Source of the DNA: an uncultured Bacteroidales bacterium
GTDB lineage: Bacteria > Bacteroidota > Bacteroidia > Bacteroidales > UBA932
Assembly: GCA_900316045.1 (NCBI GenBank)
Contig: ONBM01000021.1
Span: 1-52,278, forward strand
DNA length: 52,278 bases
Reading direction: 5' to 3'
The notes beneath the pieces were generated by a model. The model had not been told where the DNA came from. It saw nothing but the letters and a program-made list of their open reading frames with translations, and did no database searches. This document shows, one piece after another, positions 9,052-17,176 of the stretch. Within the stretch, counting starts at the first letter, position 1, and each line of letters begins with the position of its first letter. Both the position numbers and the translations under genes were made by a program.

Positions 9052-11015
9052 TGAATATGAAAGAAATTGAAGATCTGATAGCGATTTCTCGCAAATATGG
9101 AGCGGATTCGCGTTTCGTGATTGCCGGTGGAGGAAACACGTCGTTCAAGACTGCCGATAAGCTGTGGGTCAAAGCTAGCGGCCATGCCCTGGCGACCATT
9201 GGTGAGGACGGTTTCGCCGTGCTGGACAGGGCAGTGCTGAACAAGATGGGAACAAAGGAATATAGTTCCGAGGCTGCAGAACGCGAGGCTCAGGTCAAGA
9301 AGGACCTGGCGATAGCCTGCATTACTTCCGGTCGCCGTCCGTCCGTGGAGACGTCGCTTCACAACTGCATGAATTTCAGATATGTGGTTCATCTCCACCC
9401 GACTCTCGTGAACGGGCTGATGTGCTCGAAGAATGCCGAGGCTGTCTGCAAGGAACTGTTTCCGGATGCTCTTTACATTGAATATACCGACCCTGGCTAC
9501 ACCCTGTTCAAAAAGGTGTACGACCGGATCGAGGCTCACAGAGCAGCGACGGGCAAGGAGCCTCAGGTGATATTCCTGCAGAATCACGGAGTATTCGCCG
9601 GGGCTGACTCGACGGCAGAAATAGAGAAAATCTACGATGGCATATTCGCAGAACTTTCCGCAAGGGCTGCCGCTCCGGATGAGGCAAAGGTAGATATCCC
9701 TGACTCCGTGACTGAAATCGTTCCAGTCGTCCGCCAGATTCTGTCCAGGGGCGGGCGAGGGCTGAAAACCGTCAAAGTCCTTCGCAATGCGCTTACTGAG
9801 AAATACTTGTCAAGCGCAGAGGCTTTCTCGAACGTCAGCGTTCCGTTCACTCCTGACATGATAGTCTATTGCAAGAGCGAATATGTTTACGTGGATGCCG
9901 CTTCTGCCGAGGATGTCCTCAGGCAGGCAGAGGAGAAGATAGAGGCCTTCGCCGCAAAGCGTGGCTTCACGCCGAAAGTCGTCGCTGTCAAAGGGTTGGG
10001 CTTGCTGAGCGTAGGCGATGACAATAAGAGTGCCCAGATCGTCGAGGATGTTTTCGCAGATGCAATGAAGATTGCTTCTTACGCCGAGAGTTTCGGCGGC
10101 CATCACGCCATGGAGCCGGCTTGGATTGACTTCATAGACAATTGGGAGGTGGAAAATTATCGCCGTAAGGTTGTTTCCTCTGCCTCCGGAGGCAGGGTCG
10201 AGGGGAAAACCATCATTGTTACTGGTGCGGCTCAGGGTTTCGGGCAGGGAATTGCGCAGGAACTGCTGAAGCAGGGAGCGAACATAGTCGTGGCTGACCT
10301 GAATGACGTCACGGGGAACGCTACCGTCGAGGAATTCAACAAGATGGCGAAAAACAACAAAGCCATATTCGTAAAGACTAATGTCGGCGATCTGGACAGC
10401 CTCGCCTCCCTCATGAAAGAGACCATCGTCACGTTCGGGGCTCTCGACGTGTTCGTGAGCAATGCCGGCGTCGTTCGCGCAGGCGGCCTGGAGCAGCTTG
10501 ACCCTAAGGATTTTGACTTCGTCACGAAAATCAATTACTACGCCTTCTTCTATTGCTCAAGGCTGGCTTCTCACATAATGAAGCTGGAGACAGCCGCCGA
10601 CCCGGAATATTTCGCCGACATAATCCAGGTGAACAGCAAGAGCGGGCTGGTAGGCAGCAAGGCCAATTACGCCTACGCTGGCAGCAAGTTCGGCGGCATC
10701 GGGCTCATTCAGTCCTTCGCCCTGGAGCTGGCTCCGTTCCGCATCAAAGTCAACGGAATCTGCCCTGGGAATTTCTTGGACGGTCCGCTTTGGAGCGATC
10801 CTGTCAAGGGACTGTTCGTGCAGTACCTCAATGCCGGGAAAGTTCCTGGAGCCAGGAATGTTGATGACGTGAGGGAATATTACCTCAGCAAAGTGCCAAT
10901 GCACAAAGGCTGTACGCCTCTGGATGTGTCCAAGGCGATTATTTATGCAATCGAGCAGACTGGCGAGACCGGGCAGGCCATTCCGGTGACCGGAGGGCAG
11001 GTAATGCTCGCCTAG
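9051..11015 (+). CDS. Bifunctional rhamnulose-1-P aldolase / short-chain dehydrogenase (RhaD/RhaE-like)
   Basis: A 654-residue fusion. Residues about 5-220 are a class II aldolase domain: AGGGNTSFKT for phosphate binding, HLHP near residue 112 and QNHG near residue 176 supply the zinc-binding histidines. Residues about 385-654 are a short-chain dehydrogenase: TGAAQGFGQG nucleotide motif near 390, NAGV, and YAGSK (catalytic Tyr and Lys) near 543. Proteins of this architecture split L-rhamnulose-1-phosphate to dihydroxyacetone phosphate and L-lactaldehyde and oxidise the lactaldehyde with NAD. This fits the rhamnosidase encoded just upstream on the other strand. Rhamnose isomerase and rhamnulokinase genes are not in the window. 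A related substrate such as fuculose-1-phosphate is possible. Confidence 0.85.
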   Translation: MNMKEIEDLIAISRKYGADSRFVIAGGGNTSFKTADKLWVKASGHALATIGEDGFAVLDRAVLNKMGTKEYSSEAAEREAQVKKDLAIACITSGRRPSVETSLHNCMNFRYVVHLHPTLVNGLMCSKNAEAVCKELFPDALYIEYTDPGYTLFKKVYDRIEAHRAATGKEPQVIFLQNHGVFAGADSTAEIEKIYDGIFAELSARAAAPDEAKVDIPDSVTEIVPVVRQILSRGGRGLKTVKVLRNALTEKYLSSAEAFSNVSVPFTPDMIVYCKSEYVYVDAASAEDVLRQAEEKIEAFAAKRGFTPKVVAVKGLGLLSVGDDNKSAQIVEDVFADAMKIASYAESFGGHHAMEPAWIDFIDNWEVENYRRKVVSSASGGRVEGKTIIVTGAAQGFGQGIAQELLKQGANIVVADLNDVTGNATVEEFNKMAKNNKAIFVKTNVGDLDSLASLMKETIVTFGALDVFVSNAGVVRAGGLEQLDPKDFDFVTKINYYAFFYCSRLASHIMKLETAADPEYFADIIQVNSKSGLVGSKANYAYAGSKFGGIGLIQSFALELAPFRIKVNGICPGNFLDGPLWSDPVKGLFVQYLNAGKVPGARNVDDVREYYLSKVPMHKGCTPLDVSKAIIYAIEQTGETGQAIPVTGGQVMLA

Positions 11016-11073
11016 AATAGGTTTCGGGCAAAGCCCGGAAAGAAAACTATCTGAATTTTAAATTAGTTTATAT

Positions 11074-12384
11074 ATGAAGCAACTAGACATTAAATTGATG
11101 CATCCTGCCGAGCAGATTGCGATTATCATCGGCAGAATCTATCACGGCGGAATGACGACCACGACCGGCGGCAACGTATCCATCATGGATGACAATGGCG
11201 ACATGTGGATTACTCCTGCCGGAATCGACAAAGGCAACCTCACGCCTGCCGACATCATGTGCGTGAAGCCAGACGGAACCATCATCGGGCCTCATCGCCC
11301 ATCTTCCGAGTATCCTTTCCACAGAGCCATCTACAAGATGAACCCTAAGGCGCATTCAGTAATTCACGCACATCCTCCGGGACTGGTAACGTTCAGCATC
11401 ATTCACAAAGTGCCGGACACCAGCATACTGCCGCAGGCGCGTGCGGTCTGCGGCCCTGTGGGGTTCGCTAAATATGCTACGCCTGGAAGCGAGCAGCTTG
11501 GAAAGAACATAGTGGACGAATTCAAGAAGAATCCTGAATATAAGGCCGTCATCATGGAGAACCATGGAGTGGTGCTTTATGGAGAAGACATAGCTGATGC
11601 CTATCAGAGATTCGAGACTTTGGAACTTTGCGCTCGTACCATCCTGAATGCCAAGACTCTCGGGGAGCCGAAGTACCTCACTGACGAACAGATCCTCAAG
11701 CATGATAAAGCTGTCAATACTCCTTTCCAGCACTTCATGAATGTGGATTATCCTTCAGACGAGAGGGCTATCCGTTCGGAAATATGCCGAATCGTGCGCA
11801 GGGCCTGCACCCAGGGCCTTATGTGCAGCTCTTACGGCACGGCGTCGGTTCGCTGGAGAGGGAACGATTTCCTCATAACTCCTTCCAACGTTCAGCGCTG
11901 GGACATAGAGCCAAACGATATAGTCCAGGTGAAGGATGGCATGGTCGAAGCCGGCAAGATGGCCAGCCGTTCGGTAGCCATGCATTTTGAAATTTATCGC
12001 CGTAACCCTAACATCAATTCAATAATCCTCACGCAGTCGCCGTCTCTGATGGGATTCGCCACGAGCGGAGTCAAGTTCGACGTGAGGACTATTCCGGAAA
12101 GCTGGATATTCCTTCAGGATATTCCTATCTTCCCTTTCGCCAGCCAGTACGACGATCTCGACAAGGTAGCCGAAGAATTCAAGGTGCGTCCTATGATAAT
12201 GCTTGCGAACGATTCCGTTGTCGTGACTGGAAATCAGCTTATTAACTCGTTTGATAAATTGGAAGTCGCCGACTTCAGCGCCAGGTCGCTCATCATGGCA
12301 GCCCCTGCCGGGAAACTTAATCCTATCACCGACAAGGAGATAGAAGACCTGAGAGTCGCATTCCACGTAGGAGAGAAAAAATAA
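11074..12384 (+). CDS. Tandem class II aldolase/adducin-domain protein, second domain lacking zinc ligands
   Basis: A 436-residue protein made of two class II aldolase folds. Domain 1 (about 8-205) has TTGGNVS, the Glu in SSEYPFH, HAHPPG and ENHGVVLYG: phosphate loop, acid and all zinc histidines. Domain 2 (about 225-430) aligns with it (SSYGTASVRW, RSVAMHFEIYRRNP, ILTQSPSL, ANDSVVVTG), but TQSPS replaces HAHPP and ANDS replaces ENHG, so no zinc site remains. Domain 1 could cleave or epimerise a sugar phosphate; domain 2 may be structural or regulatory. It sits 58 bases after the RhaD/E-like gene and overlaps the next gene as TAATG. Class II aldolases act as oligomers, so an internal pseudo-subunit is plausible. 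The exact substrate cannot be read from the sequence. Confidence 0.82.
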   Translation: MKQLDIKLMHPAEQIAIIIGRIYHGGMTTTTGGNVSIMDDNGDMWITPAGIDKGNLTPADIMCVKPDGTIIGPHRPSSEYPFHRAIYKMNPKAHSVIHAHPPGLVTFSIIHKVPDTSILPQARAVCGPVGFAKYATPGSEQLGKNIVDEFKKNPEYKAVIMENHGVVLYGEDIADAYQRFETLELCARTILNAKTLGEPKYLTDEQILKHDKAVNTPFQHFMNVDYPSDERAIRSEICRIVRRACTQGLMCSSYGTASVRWRGNDFLITPSNVQRWDIEPNDIVQVKDGMVEAGKMASRSVAMHFEIYRRNPNINSIILTQSPSLMGFATSGVKFDVRTIPESWIFLQDIPIFPFASQYDDLDKVAEEFKVRPMIMLANDSVVVTGNQLINSFDKLEVADFSARSLIMAAPAGKLNPITDKEIEDLRVAFHVGEKK

Positions 12385-13598
12385 TGAAAAGCAATATATT
12401 AATGAATATGGCATTGGCCGCCGCCGTCGTGGCGGCCTTTGTTTCTTGCAAAGGTGGCAATTCTTCTGGCGCTGAAGCTCAGTCGCAAGACACGACTTAC
12501 GTCTGCGCATACGTGTGGCCTTCCTGCCATGACGATTCGTTAGCGCACCACTGGCTCTGGCAAGAGGGGATTGGCGAATGGGAAGTCATCAAGCAGGGCG
12601 ACAAGCGATTCCCCGAGCATTATCAGTCTCGGCAGCCTCTGTGGGGTTACGAGATGGATGACGACCCCCAGGTGGTGGAGAAGTGGATCGACACTGCGCT
12701 GAAGCATGGCGTGAACACATTCATCTATGACTGGTATTGGTTCACCGACCCGGATGGTTACAGCGGGCCATACCTGGAAAGCGCCCTGGACAATGGATTC
12801 CTGAAGGCTCCTTCCAACAGGAAGATGAATTTCTACATAATGTGGGCAAATCATTACGTGGTTTATAATTATTGGAACTACCATAAGTGGGGAGACAATG
12901 CGAATCTTTTGTTCAGTCCTGAAGTTGACTGGGCAAAATTCAAGAAAATAGTCGCCAGGGTAATAGACCAGTATTTCAAGCAGCCGAACTACGTGAAAAT
13001 CGATGGCTGCCCAGTATTCGGGATATTCTCCATGGATGCGCTAATTAAAGGCATGGGCTCTCTGGACGAGGCGGCAAAGGCTTTGGACTATTTCCGTGAC
13101 GAGGTGAAGAAGGCGGGATTCCCCGGGCTTCACATCCAGCAGATTCAGGGCGGCGGCTCGCTGATGAGCCAGGAGCGCATAGACAAGATGAACGAGATGA
13201 TTTCGAAGTTAGGCATTGACAGCGAGGCTCTCTACAACATGGGCGGCTTCGATCCCGACTATCTGGTACATGGAGCCAATGCGCTGAAAATCCGTGCGCA
13301 GATGGATTCGGCATTCAATATTCCTGTCTTCCCATGCACGTCGATCGGGTGGGACGACAGCCCAAGGTTCCCTGCCAAGGGCGCCAGAGACGTTACCTGC
13401 TTCCATAACACCCCTGAGAGCTTCGGCAATTTCTTGCAAAAAGCCAAGGAATATGTCGACGCTCATCCGGACCAGCCTCGCTTCATGATGATCAACGCCT
13501 GGAACGAATGGGTCGAGGGTAGCTACCTCCTTCCTGACATGCTGAACGGCTACGGTTACCTCGAAGCCGTCCGAGACGTTGTAAAGTCCGCAGAATAA
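12384..13598 (+). CDS. GH99/WbsX-like lipoprotein, putative glycosidase
   Basis: 404 residues. The N-terminus has a lipobox (AAFVSC, Cys22), so it should be membrane-anchored, probably surface or periplasmic. The mature part is a glycosyl-hydrolase 99-like/WbsX barrel: CAYVWPSCHDD at the start, WGYEMDDDPQVVEKWIDTAL, NTFIYDWYWF, and the C-terminal INAWNEWVEGSYLLPD, which is characteristic of the group. Known GH99 enzymes are endo-alpha-mannosidases or mannanases; WbsX-like members are often linked to O-antigen or rhamnan loci and have uncertain activity. Next to GH92 mannosidases and a GH78 rhamnosidase, an enzyme attacking the backbone of a mannose/rhamnose glycan is reasonable. The start at 12384 overlaps the preceding stop; the ATG at 12402 is an alternative. 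Confidence 0.8.
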   Translation: MKSNILMNMALAAAVVAAFVSCKGGNSSGAEAQSQDTTYVCAYVWPSCHDDSLAHHWLWQEGIGEWEVIKQGDKRFPEHYQSRQPLWGYEMDDDPQVVEKWIDTALKHGVNTFIYDWYWFTDPDGYSGPYLESALDNGFLKAPSNRKMNFYIMWANHYVVYNYWNYHKWGDNANLLFSPEVDWAKFKKIVARVIDQYFKQPNYVKIDGCPVFGIFSMDALIKGMGSLDEAAKALDYFRDEVKKAGFPGLHIQQIQGGGSLMSQERIDKMNEMISKLGIDSEALYNMGGFDPDYLVHGANALKIRAQMDSAFNIPVFPCTSIGWDDSPRFPAKGARDVTCFHNTPESFGNFLQKAKEYVDAHPDQPRFMMINAWNEWVEGSYLLPDMLNGYGYLEAVRDVVKSAE

Positions 13599-13681
13599 GA
13601 TTGCCGATAGGGCATGCCGGATTCGTAACGAGCCGTACTGGTAGAATATATGGGATTTATCATGCTTGAGTATGATTCCTA

Positions 13682-14968
13682 TTACTCACCGGCGATTATT
13701 CTGGCATCTTCGGCCCTGTCGATGCCCAGCTTCCTGGCATTCGCATCGCGAATCTCCTTGATGCGTTCCTTGTGCCGTATCACCCAATTCTCTCCAAGCA
13801 TGCACATGCTCGCCGTGAAGAAATAGATGATCGTCTGGAGTATCATGCCGCTCATCTGGACAGTCGCCTCGCTCATGTCCCCGCCCGCCACGCTCATATT
13901 CAAGTAAGCCTGGCACCCGAAGGTGGAAGGGAACAGGTAAGAGAATAATTTCCAGAATTTAGGGAAGGCGCACGTAGGCCATGAGCATCCGGACAGGAAC
14001 AAGCAGACAGGCGACATCGCCAGGAACAGCACGAATACGGATTCGCGCCTGGTGATGAGCGTGCTCCAGGTCATGCTGAACAACACGCAATCTGTGACGA
14101 AGAATGCCAGCATGGCGAAAACGTCCTTGAAATCGCCTCGCTGAGGCAGCCCGAATATCGCAGGGACTATGAACGCTATGTATGTTCCTATGGCCATGTA
14201 GATGAGCCAGTATGCCCCTGCCCTTCCCAGCACGATTCTGCCTACTCCGCTTCCTCCTTGCAAGTCGTACGGGATGGAAGCGAAGCTGCGGTTCTGTTCC
14301 CTCTGCGTTCCCGCAAGCAGGGACATTCCGTAGAACATGGTCTGCTGAATGATTATGAGAAGAATCGCTGACACCAGGAAATAGCTGTAGCTGAACGACC
14401 TGTTGTAAGGATTATTGTCGTCGTACAGGATTGGCTTCGTCGATTCGAAGGCAGCCTGGTCTGTCATCCCCATTGACGAGTAGCGGACCATCTGGATTTC
14501 TCCAACCTCGTGCAGCATCACGAAATTAGCGGCAGACATGACGTTCTTATAGTACAGGAAGCTGCTCATGTCGGCGTAAGCAGAGAAAGTCGCCGTTTCC
14601 ATGTGCGCGAGCTTTTTCCCGAAGTCGGACGGGAACATGATTATTCCCTTCACCTTCCTTTCCTGCATCAGTCTCTTCGCCTCTTCCATATTCATGCACT
14701 TGTAAGCTACGCTCACTTCTTTCGTTGCGTCCAGCTCACGTATGATTCTGTGGGTGTCGCTGCAGTCGGCATTGTCCACGACGGCAATTGGCGTCTCATG
14801 CACTATGCCGTTCAGATACACAAGGTTGTAAAGCAGAGGGTATAGCAGTCCCGCCACCACGAAGATGAGCATCACGCCTCCGTCATGGAGCACCTGACGC
14901 AGCTCGTGGTTAAGAATATGCCAGAAATCCGCACACCAAATTTTTAAATATGACTTGAATTTCCCCAT
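13682..14968 (-). CDS. ABC-2 type transporter permease
   Basis: A 428-residue inner-membrane protein. One membrane segment near residues 30-52 is followed by a periplasmic region of about 150 residues with the family pattern TPIAVVDNADCSDTHRIIRELDAT and VKGIIMFPSDF, then about five C-terminal membrane segments from about 195 on. This is the ABC2_membrane_3 (YhgE/Pip-like, YbhS/YbhR-like) layout. It is the last gene of a TolC-HlyD-permease-permease operon and begins 6 bases after its paralogue ends. The pair presumably forms the heterodimeric inner-membrane channel of a tripartite exporter; no ATP-binding gene is in the operon. Confidence 0.9.
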   Translation of the reverse strand: MGKFKSYLKIWCADFWHILNHELRQVLHDGGVMLIFVVAGLLYPLLYNLVYLNGIVHETPIAVVDNADCSDTHRIIRELDATKEVSVAYKCMNMEEAKRLMQERKVKGIIMFPSDFGKKLAHMETATFSAYADMSSFLYYKNVMSAANFVMLHEVGEIQMVRYSSMGMTDQAAFESTKPILYDDNNPYNRSFSYSYFLVSAILLIIIQQTMFYGMSLLAGTQREQNRSFASIPYDLQGGSGVGRIVLGRAGAYWLIYMAIGTYIAFIVPAIFGLPQRGDFKDVFAMLAFFVTDCVLFSMTWSTLITRRESVFVLFLAMSPVCLFLSGCSWPTCAFPKFWKLFSYLFPSTFGCQAYLNMSVAGGDMSEATVQMSGMILQTIIYFFTASMCMLGENWVIRHKERIKEIRDANARKLGIDRAEDARIIAGE

Positions 14969-14974
14969 AGCCCT

Positions 14975-16147
14975 TTATTCCTTTGGAAAATTTTGATAGA
15001 TATATGCTCTCTTCAGCCTGTTGAGGCCTATCGCAGGCAGGAACAGGAATATGAGAAGGTATGCAACTTCTTTCCACCAACCTGCGAATCCGGCTCCGAA
15101 GAACACCTCTTGCACGAAGAAGTTGAAGTAATGCCTTAAAGGGAAGGCCGCGGCCAGTCCCTGAATGTAAGGAGGCATGGCTTCGATAGGCAGGGTGAAG
15201 CCTGCCAGCGAGAAGCCCAGCGTGCTGTAGAGGGCGCCGATGCTGAGAGCGAGCCGCGGCACTGGCAGCATTTCCACTATGAATATGCCGATGCTTTCGC
15301 TTGCCAGAATCATCAGGAACATGTCCAGGAACATGTTCCATATCGAGCCTGCGATAGGGAAGTGCAGCCAATGGTACAGCAGCACTATGAGGATGAATCC
15401 TATCGCGGAGAAAATCGACGTCCACACCAAGAGCTTGCCCAGAAGGGCGGAGGTAATGGAATCCCCTGCTGTCCTGAGCAGATGCCTGGAAGTACCGTAT
15501 TTCAGCTCCGTGCCTAGCGAATATATCAGGACTATTATGACGATCATCTCGACCACTCCCGGAAGCATTATGTTTGAGAGGTAGTAGCCGTAGTTCGTCG
15601 TCGTGTTGCCTATCTGGTGGAAATCCACGTTCACAGGCTGTATGAGGCCCATTATCTGCTGCTCGTCGTAGCCACGCATCCTCAGTGCCTCCCTCTGCAC
15701 GGCCCCGTTCGTCAGGTTCGCCATGTATAGCAGCTGCTTCCACGCAAGCGCACCTCCGACCAGGTACAGGCCGTTCGTGTACATTGTTATCTTCGGCTGC
15801 CTGGACGCTTGGATGTCATCGTTCATGCCTTTCGGAAGCACGCACATCGCAAGTATCTTCCCGCTCATCAGATCCGCCCGCGCAGACTCGTAGGTGTCGT
15901 AATGCACTACCTTGCCCAGTTGCGTGGCATCGAGCTGCTGATAGAAATTCCTCGATGTCGTGGATTCGTCTTGATCCACGACGCCGATCGGGATGTCATG
16001 CGGCAGGCCGTCTTTCATCAGCGTTAGATAGAATAGCGCACAGAACGTGATGACCCCAACCGAACCCAGCAGATAAAGAGGACGGTTCCTGATTATCCTG
16101 AGCTCGCGCCGGGCGACCTTAATAATATTCTGCCAGATGCTCATCAA
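14975..16147 (-). CDS. ABC-2 type transporter permease
   Basis: A 390-residue paralogue of the downstream permease. It has a cytoplasmic start (RRELRIIRNRPLYLLGSVGV), a first membrane segment, a periplasmic domain with IPIGVVDQDESTTSRNFYQQLDAT and LAMCVLPKGMNDD, then five membrane segments from about residue 185. It ends in LNRLKRAYIYQNFPKE on the cytoplasmic side. Gene order (16 bases after hlyD-like, 6 before the second permease) makes it one subunit of a TolC-dependent exporter for a small molecule or drug. The adjacent ATPase expected from ybhGFSR-type operons is missing. Confidence 0.9.
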   Translation of the reverse strand: MMSIWQNIIKVARRELRIIRNRPLYLLGSVGVITFCALFYLTLMKDGLPHDIPIGVVDQDESTTSRNFYQQLDATQLGKVVHYDTYESARADLMSGKILAMCVLPKGMNDDIQASRQPKITMYTNGLYLVGGALAWKQLLYMANLTNGAVQREALRMRGYDEQQIMGLIQPVNVDFHQIGNTTTNYGYYLSNIMLPGVVEMIVIIVLIYSLGTELKYGTSRHLLRTAGDSITSALLGKLLVWTSIFSAIGFILIVLLYHWLHFPIAGSIWNMFLDMFLMILASESIGIFIVEMLPVPRLALSIGALYSTLGFSLAGFTLPIEAMPPYIQGLAAAFPLRHYFNFFVQEVFFGAGFAGWWKEVAYLLIFLFLPAIGLNRLKRAYIYQNFPKE

Positions 16148-16161
16148 TATATTCCTAAGGA

Positions 16162-17151
16162 TTATTGTCTCATGATTCCGGTCATGCCTGGACGTATGCC
16201 ATCGATGGCCTCGTCAGGAATGGCCCTGACCTCGAATGTCTTGGCATCATACATGCCGGTTTCTTTGGTTGCCTTCCATGTAGCGTAGGACTCTCTGACG
16301 CAGATGTAGTTCACGGTAGCGGAAATTTCCTTGTTGTCGAGGGCAGGGATCAAGATTCTGACCTTATCTCCCTGTTTCAGTCCGTGCAGGTAATCTTCAC
16401 GCACGTTGAACGTGAACCAGATGTCGCTCAGATCCAGCACGCTCGCTACCGGAGAACCGGCTCCCACCAGCTCGCCATTGTGAGGATAGACCTGCGACAC
16501 GATTCCGGAAGCAGGGGAAACCAGATAAAGTTCTCCCAGATATGACTCAACCTCCATCACGGCGCCGTTAGCCTGGTCTACCAGAGCCTGAGCCGCTTCC
16601 TTGTCTTCTCTCCTGGCTCCGTTCACAGTCATGTCGTACATGCTCTTGGCAGCCTTCGTCTGGGCGACGGAGGCGTCGTACTGTGCCTTTGTCTCATCGT
16701 ATTTCTGAGCGGAGATTACTTTCTGATCGTAAAGCTTCTGGACCCTCTCGAAAGACTTCTTCATGACATCTTCCTGGACGAGCGCTTGCTGGTAAAGCTG
16801 GTAGGCGCCTTGGATTTGCTCGGTGCGGGCGCCGTTCCTGGCTTTCAGGCTCTGGGCGGAAGCTGCGGCTTTCGCTGCATCAGCCTGGGCCAATTTAGCT
16901 CTCACTTCAGGAGAGTCGATATGGGCGATGGTGTCTCCTTTCTGGACGCTCTGTCCCTCCCTTACGTAAATATCGTCTATCCTGCCTGTCACTTTGCCAG
17001 ACACCCTGTATTCGGTGGCCTCTGCCTCTCCTTGGATTACAAGCGGCTTCGGCTTTGAGACAAAGTAGCCGATTATCGCAATAAGGAGAATGATGACGAT
17101 CAGCGCTACTATTCCTATTACCAGGTTGTAGCTTTTCTTTTTCGTTTCCAT
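16162..17151 (-). CDS. HlyD/YbhG-type periplasmic adaptor (membrane fusion protein)
   Basis: 329 residues. A short cytoplasmic lead (METKKKS) and a single membrane anchor at about 8-32 are followed by a lipoyl-like half (VSGKVTGRIDDIYVREGQSVQKGDTIAHIDSPE), a long alpha-hairpin rich in Ala, Gln and Lys (about 85-190), the second lipoyl half (LVSPASGIVSQVYPHNGELVGAGSPV) and a beta-barrel domain (IWFTFNVREDYL). It should bridge the two inner-membrane permeases to the TolC-like channel. It lies between the TolC gene (25-base gap) and the permeases (14-base gap). The C-terminus GMTGIMRQ is close to the usual end for this family. Confidence 0.92.
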   Translation of the reverse strand: METKKKSYNLVIGIVALIVIILLIAIIGYFVSKPKPLVIQGEAEATEYRVSGKVTGRIDDIYVREGQSVQKGDTIAHIDSPEVRAKLAQADAAKAAASAQSLKARNGARTEQIQGAYQLYQQALVQEDVMKKSFERVQKLYDQKVISAQKYDETKAQYDASVAQTKAAKSMYDMTVNGARREDKEAAQALVDQANGAVMEVESYLGELYLVSPASGIVSQVYPHNGELVGAGSPVASVLDLSDIWFTFNVREDYLHGLKQGDKVRILIPALDNKEISATVNYICVRESYATWKATKETGMYDAKTFEVRAIPDEAIDGIRPGMTGIMRQ

Positions 17152-17176
17152 AATGTATTTCTCTTTTTGATTTTTT

